Below, piece by piece: positions 9,338 through 17,289 of a stretch of DNA of 39,721 bases (position 1 is the first letter of the stretch; the number at the start of each line of letters is the position of its first letter). The translations under genes were made by a program, and so were the position numbers. This stretch comes from Thermoflexus sp. (GTDB lineage: Bacteria > Chloroflexota > Anaerolineae > Aggregatilineales > Aggregatilineaceae). The stretch lies in NCBI GenBank assembly GCA_020724465.1, contig DYGX01000022.1, positions 18,270 through 57,990 of the forward strand. Reading direction: 5' to 3'. Below the pieces are notes generated by a model. The model did no database searches. It was given only the letters and a program-made list of their open reading frames with translations, and was not told where the DNA came from.

Positions 9338-9838
9338 CTAGTACAGGTAGGGGATCAGCTTGCGCACCCGGCGCTGATAGGCGCTATAGGCCGGAAAGGC
9401 CCGTGCCAGCCAGCGCTCCTCGCGCCGCGATTTGACGTCGAAAAAGACCAGCAGCAGCCCCGCGCCCAGCAGCGTGATCGGGCTGGCGTGCAGCAGCGCC
9501 CACCCCGCCGCGCCCAGGATCAGGCCGCTGTAGATCGGGTGGCGCACCAGCCGGTACGGACCGCGCTCGACGAGTTCCGCGCCCGGCTTGGGGTGCGGCA
9601 GGATCGATACATTGTCGCCGAGCGCCAGCACCCCGCCCAGCGCGAGCGCGCCGCCCGCCGCACCGAGAAGGAAACCCACCACAGCCAGACCGACCCGCGC
9701 GCCACCCGGCAGGTCGAGGGCCACGTCGGGCAGCAGCGGCCCGGCTGCGATCAGGGCGAACAGCACGATCTGCACCACGACATAGGCTTCGCCGCGGGTG
9801 TTTTTCCACCACGGCATCCGCCGCGCTGCGCCGGACAT
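9338..9838 (-). CDS. Isoprenylcysteine carboxyl methyltransferase-like membrane protein
   Basis: A 166-residue integral membrane protein with three to four helices. The C-terminal half carries the cofactor-binding pattern of the ICMT/PEMT methyltransferase fold: GPYRLVRHPIYSGLI followed by REERWLARAF and AYQRRVRKLIPYLY. Such bacterial proteins are thought to methylate lipids or small hydrophobic compounds; the substrate here is unknown. A GAAGGAG ribosome site precedes the ATG. It is the first gene of the minus-strand group that ends with the kinase, with a 32-nt gap to the next gene. Confidence 0.87.
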   Translation of the reverse strand: MSGAARRMPWWKNTRGEAYVVVQIVLFALIAAGPLLPDVALDLPGGARVGLAVVGFLLGAAGGALALGGVLALGDNVSILPHPKPGAELVERGPYRLVRHPIYSGLILGAAGWALLHASPITLLGAGLLLVFFDVKSRREERWLARAFPAYSAYQRRVRKLIPYLY

Positions 9839-9924
9839 ACGAGCCAGACTCCTTCTTCCCGGTCGGGAACCGCTGTCTTTCCCAATTCTAGCAGCCCGGC
9901 CCGGCCTTCGGTAACGGCGGATGC

Positions 9925-9953
9925 TTTTACCCTGAGGGTGGGTCTGCTATAGT
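9925..9953 (+). promoter_or_regulatory. Candidate promoter for pcm
   Basis: An extended -10 TGCTATAGT (hexamer 9948-9953) with a weak -35 TTTTAC (9925-9930) at 17-nt spacing. A start of transcription near 9960 would give a short leader containing GAAGGAGAG. Confidence 0.5.
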
Positions 9954-10023
9954 TAGGATAGAAGGAGAGCAGGGAAAGCGCCGGGCGTTTTTGCAGCCGC
10001 AGGCGATGCCCTGCGACACAGGC

Positions 10024-10749
10024 ATGGAGATGCAACCTGACTTTGCCGCCCTGCGCGAGCGTATGGTGCGCGAGCAGCTCATGGGCCGCGACATCACCGA
10101 TCCGCGCGTGCTGGAAGCGATGCGCCGTGTGCCGCGTCACAAGTTTGTGCCGCCGGAGCTTCAGGCCGCTGCGTACCGCGACACTCCGCTGCCGATCGGC
10201 AGCAACCAGACGATCTCACAGCCCTACATCGTGGCCTTCATGACGCAGCTTCTCGAACTCAAGCCCACCGATGTGGTATTGGAAATCGGCACGGGCAGCG
10301 GCTACCAGACTGCCATCCTGTGCGAGCTGGCGCGTTTTGTCTACAGCCTGGAACGCTATCCCGCCCTGGCCGAGCGCGCCGCCGCCGTGCTGGATGAGCT
10401 GGGGTACGAAAACGTGGAGCTGCACATCGGCGACGGGAGCCAGGGTCTGCCCGATATGGCCCCCTTCGACGCGATCCTCGTCACCGCTGCCGCGCCCGTC
10501 ATCCCCGGCCCGCTGCGCGCCCAGCTCGCCGACGGCGGGCGGATGGTTCTGCCCATCGGCGACGATCAGGGGCAGTCGCTGCAGCGCGTGCGCCGGATCG
10601 GCGATCAGTGGAAGATCGAGGACCACATCCCGGTGATGTTCGTGCTGCTCTACGGCAAGCACGGCTTCACACCCCCCGACGACCCTCAGCCGGAGCATGA
10701 AGAGGTGGAGCCGCCCCAGGACGAGGACGACGAAGACGACGAGGACTAG
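10024..10749 (+). CDS. pcm: Protein-L-isoaspartate O-methyltransferase
   Basis: A SAM-dependent repair enzyme that methylates abnormal L-isoaspartyl residues so they can revert to aspartate. The family N-terminus (MVREQLMGRDITDPRVLEAM, RVPRHKFVP) is followed by the substrate-site segment NQTISQPYIVAFM and SAM motif I VLEIGTGSGYQTAIL. PIGDDQGQSLQ near the end is also typical. The protein ends with a run of about 20 mostly acidic residues, an uncommon tail. The start is uncertain: ATG codons at 10006, 10024 and 10030 and a TTG at 9991 are all in frame, and none has an ideal ribosome site. 10024 leaves a family-like N-terminus. It converges with the methyltransferase gene on the other strand. 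Confidence 0.93.
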   Translation: MEMQPDFAALRERMVREQLMGRDITDPRVLEAMRRVPRHKFVPPELQAAAYRDTPLPIGSNQTISQPYIVAFMTQLLELKPTDVVLEIGTGSGYQTAILCELARFVYSLERYPALAERAAAVLDELGYENVELHIGDGSQGLPDMAPFDAILVTAAAPVIPGPLRAQLADGGRMVLPIGDDQGQSLQRVRRIGDQWKIEDHIPVMFVLLYGKHGFTPPDDPQPEHEEVEPPQDEDDEDDED

Positions 10750-10964
10750 GGCGTGTTGTGTGCTTGAGGGGGAAGCGCCGGTCTCAAGGTTTCTCGTCGG
10801 GGAGATGCACGCGTCGCCCGCTGCCCCACCACCGCGCGTTTGACCCCCGTCTTTCGCACGGGCCGGGCAGGTTCAGCCTCAACGTCGGGCGCCGGATTCC
10901 TTCCCCGCGTGAGCTGGTCTGCAACAGCCCGCAACAGCCTGTGACCCAGGCTCGCCACGCGCCG

Positions 10965-11837
10965 CTAGTTATGCCCATCCAGCCGGCTGAGGTACTCGCG
11001 CGCGAAGCCCCCGCCGTTGGTCGCCACGATCACCCCCACCAGCTTGTTGACCTTTAGCTCGCCGAAGTGCCGGATCAGGCGGGTGATCTGTTTTTCCATC
11101 ATGCTCATAAACTCTTCCCAGGTGACGTCATCGGGAAGCTGCTGTTCGCGCAAGGGGCGCGTGCTGTTGATGTAGTCGAGGACCGGATCGACTTCGGGGA
11201 AGTGAAACGCGCCGGGCAGATCGTAGCGTGCCACCGCGCGGAAGTACCTGCCCAGCAGCGACGGGCCGCGCTCCAGCGAGAACGCCCCGCCGGTTTGAAA
11301 TGCGTGCCGGGGATAGCCAAGCAGCGCACACGCCCGCCGGGTCAGGGTGTCCAGCTCCGGCAGCGTTCCTTCGCTGTTCGTCCCGGCGATCAGCAAGCCG
11401 TCCGGGCGCAGGACGCGGCGGATCTCGAGCAGGGGTTCGTGCAGCGTGGGAAGCTGGCCCAGCAGATGAGTCGCCAGCACAACGTCGAACGTCGCGTCGG
11501 CAAAGGGGAGGTGCTGCACGTCCAGGTTAAGCACGGTCGTACTTGCGGCGGCGCCAGTGTGTGCCTGGTGCGCCAGGTCAAATGACAGATCGCCCGCCAC
11601 ATACCGCCCGCGCGGGGCGCGTGCCGCGACGCCTTCGGAGTACCTGCCCGGCCCCGTGCTGATATCCAGCACCCACTCGTCACCGGACCAATCCACCACG
11701 TCGAGCACCCAGTCCTGAAAGTTGACGGCCGGGCGGCTGTATTGCTCGTCCGTCCGATAGCGCACGGCCAGGTGCTCGGCTGAAGCGTTTGCCTGTGCGA
11801 TCAGAGTCTTCCGGTTCGTGTGCGGGTCACTGGTCAT
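10965..11837 (-). CDS. Class I SAM-dependent methyltransferase
   Basis: A 290-residue cytoplasmic methyltransferase. The SAM-binding motif I reads VLDISTGPGRYSEGVA, motif II gives YVAGDLS, and LPFADATFDVVLATHLLGQL with RRVLRPDGLLIAG are the standard type-11 core strands. The C-terminal 120 residues (FHFPEVDPVLDYINSTRP onward) form the substrate region and match the UbiE/type-11 group with a C-terminal cap. The substrate is unknown. The ATG at 11837 starts a family-like N-terminus; the open frame continues 73 codons further upstream, but that part reads as low-complexity Arg/Pro-rich sequence overlapping the divergent intergenic region, so it is left out. Confidence 0.87.
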   Translation of the reverse strand: MTSDPHTNRKTLIAQANASAEHLAVRYRTDEQYSRPAVNFQDWVLDVVDWSGDEWVLDISTGPGRYSEGVAARAPRGRYVAGDLSFDLAHQAHTGAAASTTVLNLDVQHLPFADATFDVVLATHLLGQLPTLHEPLLEIRRVLRPDGLLIAGTNSEGTLPELDTLTRRACALLGYPRHAFQTGGAFSLERGPSLLGRYFRAVARYDLPGAFHFPEVDPVLDYINSTRPLREQQLPDDVTWEEFMSMMEKQITRLIRHFGELKVNKLVGVIVATNGGGFAREYLSRLDGHN

Positions 11838-12076
11838 CGGATGTTCGATTCTCAGCACACAAAGCTGCGGCTGTGCTGCCGCCGGCCTACCCCGGCTGGA
11901 AGTGCGCGGCGCTGTCTCAAGTTTAGCACGACAACCGGGGCGTTCCAACGGCGCGGCGCGAGTTCTGCCATCCATTACGCACGGGAGCGGCTCGCGTTGC
12001 ACCGCCGGTTTGACAGCGCCCGGCCCGCGTAGCAGAATCAGCCCAGCCTGTGCCATACACCAGCGAGGAGACCCCC

Positions 12077-12883
12077 GTGATCGACCGATCGCCCCGCACC
12101 CCGCTGACGCCTGAGAATCTGCGCGCTGCGGCCCGCGTGCTGCACGCCAGCCGCTGCCCGGTCGTGCTGACCGGCGCGGGCATCTCGAAAGAGAGCGGCA
12201 TTCCGACCTTCCGCGACGCCCTCGACGGGCTGTGGGCGCAGTACGATCCGCAGCAGCTCGCCACGCCGGGCGCCTTCCGGCGCAACCCCAAGCTGGTCTG
12301 GGACTGGTATGAATACCGGCGCGAGTTGCTCGCCCAGGCGCAGCCCAACCCCGGCCACCGCGCGCTGGTCGAGCTGGAGCGGCTGCTCGGCTGTCTGATC
12401 GTGATCACGCAAAACGTCGACGGGCTGCACCAGGCCGCCGGGAGCAGCGACGTCATCACCCTGCACGGCGATATCCGGCGCAACAAGTGCTTCGCCAACT
12501 GCCAGGGCGACCCGACCCTGATCGACCTCAGCACGCTGGACTGGGACCGCGCCAGCGGGCCGCCGCGCTGCCCGCACTGCGGCGCGCCCGTCCGGCCGGA
12601 CGTCGTGTGGTTCGAGGAAGCCCTGCCTGCCGCGGCGCTGGAGCGCGCCTTCCGCGTGTGCGAAGACGCAGATGTCGTGCTGGTGGTCGGCACATCGGGC
12701 ATGGTCCAGCCGGCGGCCAGCCTGCCGTTTGTCGCCAAAGAACACGGAGCATTCGTGATCGAGGTCAACCCCGCGCCAAGCGCGATCACCGCGATCGCGG
12801 ACTGGTCATTCGCGGGTGGCGCGGGTGAGGTGCTGCCCCGGCTGGTGACCGCGCTCGCGGAGTGGGAGACGCATGAGCCTTAG
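12077..12883 (+). CDS. NAD-dependent protein deacylase, sirtuin class III-like
   Basis: A Sir2-family enzyme of 268 residues that uses NAD+ to remove acyl groups from lysines. Motifs: GAGIS(K)ESGIPTFR (33-46), the QNVD motif (112-115), catalytic His130 in LHG, and two zinc pairs, Cys138/Cys142 and Cys165/Cys168. The segment DWYEYRREL places Tyr78 and Arg81 where class III sirtuins (SIRT5, CobB) bind the carboxylate of succinyl- or malonyl-lysine, so desuccinylase activity is predicted. The first zinc pair is spaced CxxxC rather than CxxC. The GTG at 12077 has CGAGGAG at a spacing of 6 and is preferred over an earlier GTG at 12050. The next gene overlaps its end by 11 nt. Confidence 0.93.
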   Translation: MIDRSPRTPLTPENLRAAARVLHASRCPVVLTGAGISKESGIPTFRDALDGLWAQYDPQQLATPGAFRRNPKLVWDWYEYRRELLAQAQPNPGHRALVELERLLGCLIVITQNVDGLHQAAGSSDVITLHGDIRRNKCFANCQGDPTLIDLSTLDWDRASGPPRCPHCGAPVRPDVVWFEEALPAAALERAFRVCEDADVVLVVGTSGMVQPAASLPFVAKEHGAFVIEVNPAPSAITAIADWSFAGGAGEVLPRLVTALAEWETHEP

Positions 12884-13958
12884 CCCGCGATCGCGCGCCT
12901 GGATCGGTGTCGTGCTGGTGCTGGTCTTGGTCTCCGGGGCCGCCGGCGCGCAGGAACCGCTGCCGGGGCTGGCAGATGTCTTCCTGGCGCCGGACGATCC
13001 GCCTGGCGGCGCAACGATCTACTTCGTCGATGCGCTGACCGGCCTCAGCACGGTCGTCAGCGTTGCGGACGGCACGGACTTCACCCTCTCCGGCGATGCG
13101 GTGATCTACCGCAAGACGCTCAGCGGCGCCATCATGCGCGTGCGGGCATCCGGCGCGATCGAGCCACACCCGTTCCTGCGCTGGTCGCCCGATCTGGCAT
13201 CGCTCGATTGGGTGGTGTCGCCGGATGGAGACGCTATCGCCTGGGTCGAACGGGGGATAGACGGCAGCACGCACAGCTATCTGGCGCTGGCCGACGGCAG
13301 TGACCGGCGCGAGCTGCCCCTGCCCGCGCCCCCCGCAGACGCCCGGCTGCGGCCCGTCGCGCTGGCGGACAAGCTGGCGCTGTTCGTCTACGATGCAGCC
13401 GCGCCGCTGGAACCCGCCGCCGGAACACCGTACACCGTCGTGCACGCGCCGCGCGTGTACGATCCATTGGGCGAGGCGTTCGTCCCGTTCGACGACGCGC
13501 TGCCCTGCCCGTGCGCCACCGGCATCAGCGCCAACGGCCGCTGGATCGCGCGGCTGCAAGCGCCCGGCGGCAGCGGCCCCTTCGCGCTGAACCTGAGCGA
13601 TTCCGGCAGCGGCGCAGCGGTCCGCCTGCAACCGCCCGCGCTGGATTTCCGGCTGGCGGGAGATGTTGTCGTCAGCGCCACCGGCACCCTGGCTGCCTAC
13701 AGCGTCGCCAGCGGCACCGGGGAATCCGGGCCGGTGCAGTATGGCGTGATTCTGGCCGACGCGCGCGCCCGCCAGCAGTGGCTGGTGGTGTCGTCCGGCG
13801 CGGTTCGCATGCGGCCGATCCGCTTCACCGACCAGGACGCCGCGCTGCTGCTGGCCGACGCCGCTCAGGGAGGGACGCACAAGCTCGAACTCGCCACCGG
13901 CCAGCTTACGCGCGTCTCGCACCGGACCTATCTGGGGACCGTGGCGCTCGACCGGTAA
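12873..13958 (+). CDS. Secreted WD40/TolB-propeller-like protein, unknown function
   Basis: A 361-residue protein with a signal peptide (hydrophobic segment about 11-22, ending GAAGAQE) and no later membrane helix, so it is probably exported. Repeats of the form (V)SPDGDAIAWVER, ISANGRWIARLQ and VSATGTLAAYSV mark successive beta-propeller blades, as in TolB/WD40-like proteins. A conserved CPC (DALPCPCATG) sits in the middle. The function is unknown. The gene overlaps the end of the sirtuin gene by 11 nt, so translation may be coupled, although a secreted propeller and a cytoplasmic deacylase have no obvious common task. Confidence 0.75.
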   Translation: MSLSPRSRAWIGVVLVLVLVSGAAGAQEPLPGLADVFLAPDDPPGGATIYFVDALTGLSTVVSVADGTDFTLSGDAVIYRKTLSGAIMRVRASGAIEPHPFLRWSPDLASLDWVVSPDGDAIAWVERGIDGSTHSYLALADGSDRRELPLPAPPADARLRPVALADKLALFVYDAAAPLEPAAGTPYTVVHAPRVYDPLGEAFVPFDDALPCPCATGISANGRWIARLQAPGGSGPFALNLSDSGSGAAVRLQPPALDFRLAGDVVVSATGTLAAYSVASGTGESGPVQYGVILADARARQQWLVVSSGAVRMRPIRFTDQDAALLLADAAQGGTHKLELATGQLTRVSHRTYLGTVALDR

Positions 13959-14065
13959 CGCGCCGGTTTCTCACATCCCACGCCAAGCTGGTACAATTGG
14001 ACGCGGGGGTTGTGTGCCGGTTGCCTGTTCCGCGGCTGCCCGCACTATCCAGAAGGACTGCGGAC

Positions 14066-15556
14066 ATGCGCAAGCTTACCAAGCCACACACGCGCTGGCT
14101 GCTGGCCCTGGGGTTGCTGCTGGCCCTGGGGCTGCTCGGCGCTGCCAGCCGGGTCGAGGCGTCCGATGGGATGCGCGGCGATCGCTGCGTGGTGGCGGAA
14201 GACGAGTACATCGTCGAAGACTTCTACTTCCTGTGCAGGATTCTGGAAGTCCGCGGCACCATTGACGGCGACCTGCTCGGCATCGGCTCCGAGGTGCAGA
14301 TCTTCCCCACCGGCACCGTGACCGGCGATATCTGGTTCGCCGGGGGACGGCTGCGCGTTGAAGGCACGGTCGGCGACGATATCCACTTCGCCGGCGTCAG
14401 CGTGCTGATCAGCGACAAAGCGCGCATCCTGGGCGACCGCACGGACCTGGTCGCGCTGGCGCTCAACGTGGAGATTATGCCGGACGCCTACCTGCCTGGC
14501 GATCTGCTGGTCTACGGGTACCAGATCGAGGTCAACGGCGTGGTGGGCGGCGATATCGACTTCGGCGGCGAGTCGCTGACCATCCGCGGGCGCGTCGGCG
14601 GGCAGATCGACGCCTCGGTGGGCGATTGGCGGCGTGATGCCGACCTGCCGGGGCTGCCGTTCTACAACGTCTCGTTCAACGACCCCGGCCTGATCATCGC
14701 CGAAGATGCGTTTATCGGCGGTGACGTCAACTATCAGGCCCCCTCGCGGCGCCCCATCCCACCGGGGGTGGTTCAGGGGCGCATCCGCTATGAAGCGGTG
14801 ATCTCCCAGCCGGACATCACCAACATCGGCGAGGCCGACGCCGCGGCGCGGGCGCGCCTGCTGCGCGACTACGCCAGCCGCGTGCTGCGCGACGCGATCA
14901 CGCTGGCGCTGATCGGCGCGCCGGTTCTGCTGCTGTGGCCGGACTTCATCACCCAGCCGGCGCAGTACGTCCGGCGGCGGACGATCCCGGCGGTGGGCTG
15001 GGGGCTGGTCGCCTTTATGCTGGCGTTCCCGTTCAGCCTGATCCTGATCGTGTTGAGCCTGATCGTGCTGGCGCTGCTGCTGACGATCTCGTTGGAACAA
15101 CTGGCGATCTTCGCCGGGGCCGGGATGCTGATCGGCAACCTGGCGTTCATCGCCGGGTTTGGCTTCCTGCTGCTGTTCATGGGACGCGTGGTCGTCAGCT
15201 TCGCCATCGGCTATCTGGTCTATCGCTTCGCTTTCCCCCGGCCCGATCGAAGCGCCCTGCGCCGGGCGCTGTGGGCGCTGGCAGCGGGCGTGCTGGTCTA
15301 CGCCATGCTGACCAATGTGCCTCTGCCGCCCCTGGGCCTGATTCTGGAGCTGATCACGGCTCTGGCCGGGGTGGGAGCGGTGGCGATGTTCCTGCGCGTG
15401 TGGTTCTACAACGTCCGCGCCGCCGAAGCCGTGCCCGCGACCGCCGCGCCGCTCTCCGGCGAGCCGGCTCCGGTTCCGAGCTTCGCCGAGGAGTACGCCA
15501 GCCTGCCCGGCATGGACAACCTGCCGGAAGGTTTCACCGGCTTCGACGACGACTGA
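14066..15556 (+). CDS. Polymer-forming (bactofilin-like) membrane protein
   Basis: A 496-residue envelope protein. A signal peptide (about 1-32) is followed by a right-handed beta-helical region of short repeats with the rhythm xxGxVxGDIxxxGxxLxVxGxVxGD (about 50-200), as in bactofilin-type polymer-forming domains. The second half has five or six membrane helices (about 270-460) with an ALLLTISLEQLAIFAGAG-type core, and a short acidic tail. The fold suggests a scaffold displayed outside and anchored by a helical bundle; the function is not known. The ATG at 14066 has AGAAGGA about 8 nt upstream; the open frame continues further upstream but overlaps the preceding gene and is not coding. Confidence 0.82.
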   Translation: MRKLTKPHTRWLLALGLLLALGLLGAASRVEASDGMRGDRCVVAEDEYIVEDFYFLCRILEVRGTIDGDLLGIGSEVQIFPTGTVTGDIWFAGGRLRVEGTVGDDIHFAGVSVLISDKARILGDRTDLVALALNVEIMPDAYLPGDLLVYGYQIEVNGVVGGDIDFGGESLTIRGRVGGQIDASVGDWRRDADLPGLPFYNVSFNDPGLIIAEDAFIGGDVNYQAPSRRPIPPGVVQGRIRYEAVISQPDITNIGEADAAARARLLRDYASRVLRDAITLALIGAPVLLLWPDFITQPAQYVRRRTIPAVGWGLVAFMLAFPFSLILIVLSLIVLALLLTISLEQLAIFAGAGMLIGNLAFIAGFGFLLLFMGRVVVSFAIGYLVYRFAFPRPDRSALRRALWALAAGVLVYAMLTNVPLPPLGLILELITALAGVGAVAMFLRVWFYNVRAAEAVPATAAPLSGEPAPVPSFAEEYASLPGMDNLPEGFTGFDDD

Positions 15557-15585
15557 TCCGGCCGTCGAATCGCTCTGATTCTGAC

Positions 15586-15614
15586 TGGACAGCCCCGAGG
15601 ATGCGTGGTATAAC
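15586..15614 (+). promoter_or_regulatory. Promoter of the 6S RNA gene
   Basis: TGGACA (15586-15591) and TATAAC (15609-15614) with 17-nt spacing. The expected transcript start is about 15621, exactly at the 5' side of the RNA closing stem. Confidence 0.75.
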
Positions 15615-15620
15615 GGAAAC

Positions 15621-15790
15621 CAACCTGCCGTGCGCGTGATCCGCACATGGTTTTGAGCCAACACCCACTCTATGGGCATCACGGTCCGGGCACGAACGCA
15701 TTAGGACTTGTTCTAAAGCAGGAGTGTTCGGCAGATGACCCCCCTGCGAAAGCAGGTTCAAAACGTCGCGGTACACGGCATGGCGGGAGG
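15621..15790 (+). ncRNA. ssrS: 6S RNA
   Basis: This RNA binds housekeeping RNA polymerase by imitating an open promoter. The 5' part TTTTGAGCCAACACCC (15651-15666) is the hallmark sequence of 6S RNAs in several phyla, equivalent to CCTGAGCCGAT in E. coli. TGCCGTG (15626-15632) pairs perfectly with CACGGCA (15774-15780) to close the rod. The facing strand carries GTTCAAAACGTCGCG (15756-15770), resembling the 3' side of the central bubble. The gene is complete: it has its own promoter and a terminator and no ORF. Its length of about 170 nt fits. It was recognised from the sequence only; a covariance-model search would settle it. Confidence 0.8.
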
Positions 15791-15798
15791 CCTTATCC

Positions 15799-15838
15799 GG
15801 CGCCCCTGATCGTTCACCGGCAGGGGCGTCTTTCTTGT
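15799..15838 (+). terminator. Intrinsic terminator after 6S RNA
   Basis: GCGCCCCTG pairs with CAGGGGCG across a 12-nt loop and is followed by TCTTTCTT. It closes the 6S RNA transcription unit and separates it from the promoter of the next gene. Confidence 0.75.
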
Positions 15839-15871
15839 GTGCGGCGAAGGGCTGCGTTTTCGCCGCAAGCC

Positions 15872-15900
15872 TTGATTCGCCCCTGTGAAAACGTTATACT
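15872..15900 (+). promoter_or_regulatory. Promoter of the MBL-fold gene
   Basis: TTGATT (15872-15877) and TATACT (15895-15900), 17 nt apart. Transcription should start near 15907, about 50 nt before the ATG. Confidence 0.75.
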
Positions 15901-15957
15901 GAGTGCGCCCTGTACCCTGATCGAGACCTCATCCGCCCACCAGGATACGCATGTGCC

Positions 15958-16803
15958 ATGCAGCGAGAACGCGTTGCAGATGACATTTATGTCTTTTCGA
16001 GCGAGCTGTATGCTCAAGTAACCGCGGGTGCGGTGATCACCTCCGAGGGCGCGATTCTGATTGACACCCTCATCTTTCCCGAAGAAACGCTGGCCATCAA
16101 ACACTTTCTTGAGACGCGGCTGGACTGCCCCGTCCGCTACGTGATCAACACCCACTATCACGCCGATCACACCTACGGCACGTGCTTCTTCGAAGGCGCT
16201 CAGGTCGTCGCGCATGCCCGCTGCTACGAGCTGCTCGATACCCGCGGGCGCGCCGGGCTGGAGCAGGCGCAGCAGAGCGCCCCGGAACTGCGCGACATCA
16301 AGCTGGTGCTGCCGCATCTGGTGTTCGATTCGGGCGTGATGAGCATTCACCTGGGCAACAAAACCGTCGAATTGTGGCACTCTCCCGGCCACAGCCCAGA
16401 CTCAATCGTCGCGTTGGTGAAAGAAGATCGCGTGTTGTTCGCGGCGGACACGATGATGCCGATCCCCTACTTCGTCGACGGCAGCTACGATGACTTCGTC
16501 GCCAGCCTGAACGCGCTGCGCAACGGCGGCTATGAAAACGTGGTGCAGGGGCACGGCGAGGTCGTGCTGCGCGGCGAGGTCGAATCCAAAATCGAGGAAG
16601 ACCTGGCCTACCTGACTCGCTTGCGGCAGCACGTTGAGCAGGCCATCCAGCAGCGGCTGCCGATCACGGCACTAGACGAGATCAACATCGAGCGCTGCGG
16701 CAAGAGCCGGATTCCCCTCAACGGCCTGGTTCAAGAACTGCATCGCACCAATCTGCGCGCGCTGTACGAGGACCTCTTCACCCGCCAGGGCGAGCACATC
16801 TGA
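15958..16803 (+). CDS. MBL-fold metallohydrolase
   Basis: A 281-residue metallo-beta-lactamase-fold hydrolase. The metal-binding motif is THYHADHTYG (His66, His68, Asp70, His71), with further ligands in SPGHSPDS, AADTMM and the last histidine in VVQGHGEVV. The layout with GHSPDSIVA is common among thioesterase-like and lactonase-like members; no signal peptide is present, so it is cytoplasmic and not a secreted beta-lactamase. After the fold, a 60-residue C-terminal helical segment (about 205-275) resembles that of QbdB/SoxH-type relatives. The substrate is unknown. A strong promoter lies just upstream. The same frame stays open after the stop codon for 72 codons (see the small glycine-zipper gene). 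Confidence 0.92.
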   Translation: MQRERVADDIYVFSSELYAQVTAGAVITSEGAILIDTLIFPEETLAIKHFLETRLDCPVRYVINTHYHADHTYGTCFFEGAQVVAHARCYELLDTRGRAGLEQAQQSAPELRDIKLVLPHLVFDSGVMSIHLGNKTVELWHSPGHSPDSIVALVKEDRVLFAADTMMPIPYFVDGSYDDFVASLNALRNGGYENVVQGHGEVVLRGEVESKIEEDLAYLTRLRQHVEQAIQQRLPITALDEINIERCGKSRIPLNGLVQELHRTNLRALYEDLFTRQGEHI

Positions 16804-16905
16804 GGCGCGCACCGGCCAGGCCGCATCACACACGGAGAGAAGGCGACGGCACCCGATCCACGCACACCAGGGAATAAGCCGCACAGGAACAATCCGGCGC
16901 TTGGC

Positions 16906-17022
16906 ATGACGGTCGGGATCGCGCTGGGCGTCGCCGTCGGCGTGGCGCTGGATAACCTGGCGCTCGGGCTGGGGGTCGGCGTCGCCCTGGGCGCGGCGCT
17001 CTCGCTCGCCCAACGCCGCTAG
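16906..17022 (+). CDS. Glycine-zipper mini-protein, start uncertain
   Basis: A 38-codon ORF that is almost entirely a glycine-zipper: VGIALGVAVGVALDNLALGL then GVGVALGAALSL, with small residues every fourth position, ending in AQRR. Such sequences form tightly packed transmembrane helices or soft membrane assemblies. Homologous small proteins usually have a 15-25 residue polar leader. Here the frame is open back to the stop of the MBL gene and reads a suitable polar leader (APDPRTPGNKPHRNNPALG), but it has no ATG, GTG or TTG before 16906. A good GGAGAGAAGG (16834-16843) lies upstream with only ACG (16846) or GCG after it. It may use an unusual start, or the annotated start may be right. Confidence 0.55.
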   Translation: MTVGIALGVAVGVALDNLALGLGVGVALGAALSLAQRR

Positions 17023-17064
17023 CGTCCCCACCCCCTGCACAGACTTCACAATCTGCCGGCTCGC

Positions 17065-17095
17065 GCCCGCTGCCATCCAGGCAGCGGGCTTTTTT
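17065..17095 (+). terminator. Intrinsic terminator
   Basis: A perfect 10-bp stem GCCCGCTGCC (17065-17074) with GGCAGCGGGC (17080-17089), 5-nt loop, followed by TTTTTT. It ends the MBL/glycine-zipper transcription unit. Confidence 0.9.
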
Positions 17096-17192
17096 GGGTC
17101 TCGCGCTGCGAGCCTCTCTCTCGCGCCCACGCCCTGTTCCGCGCTGCACACACTTTTCACAAAAAATTCATGCACCTACGCGCAAGGCTGAA

Positions 17193-17220
17193 TTGTGCCT
17201 GGTCTCAATATCCATAAAAT
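17193..17220 (+). promoter_or_regulatory. Candidate promoter of the DUF4258 gene
   Basis: TTGTGC (17193-17198) and TAAAAT (17215-17220), 16 nt apart, in a locally AT-rich stretch. Confidence 0.45.
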
Positions 17221-17289
17221 GCTAAGTAATGGCGCACCTTAACAGGCCCATCTCATCCCGGCAGCCGTTAGAGAAAGGGATGTGACCAT

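Noticed and set aside
10750-10964. Non-coding RNA between the convergent pcm and methyltransferase genes
   Set aside because: I found no promoter, conserved stem or terminator with a U-tract to support one.
14045-15682. A 545-codon open frame on the minus strand
   Set aside because: It is antisense to the polymer-forming protein and 6S RNA. Its sequence is low-complexity Gln/Arg/His without motifs or a ribosome site.
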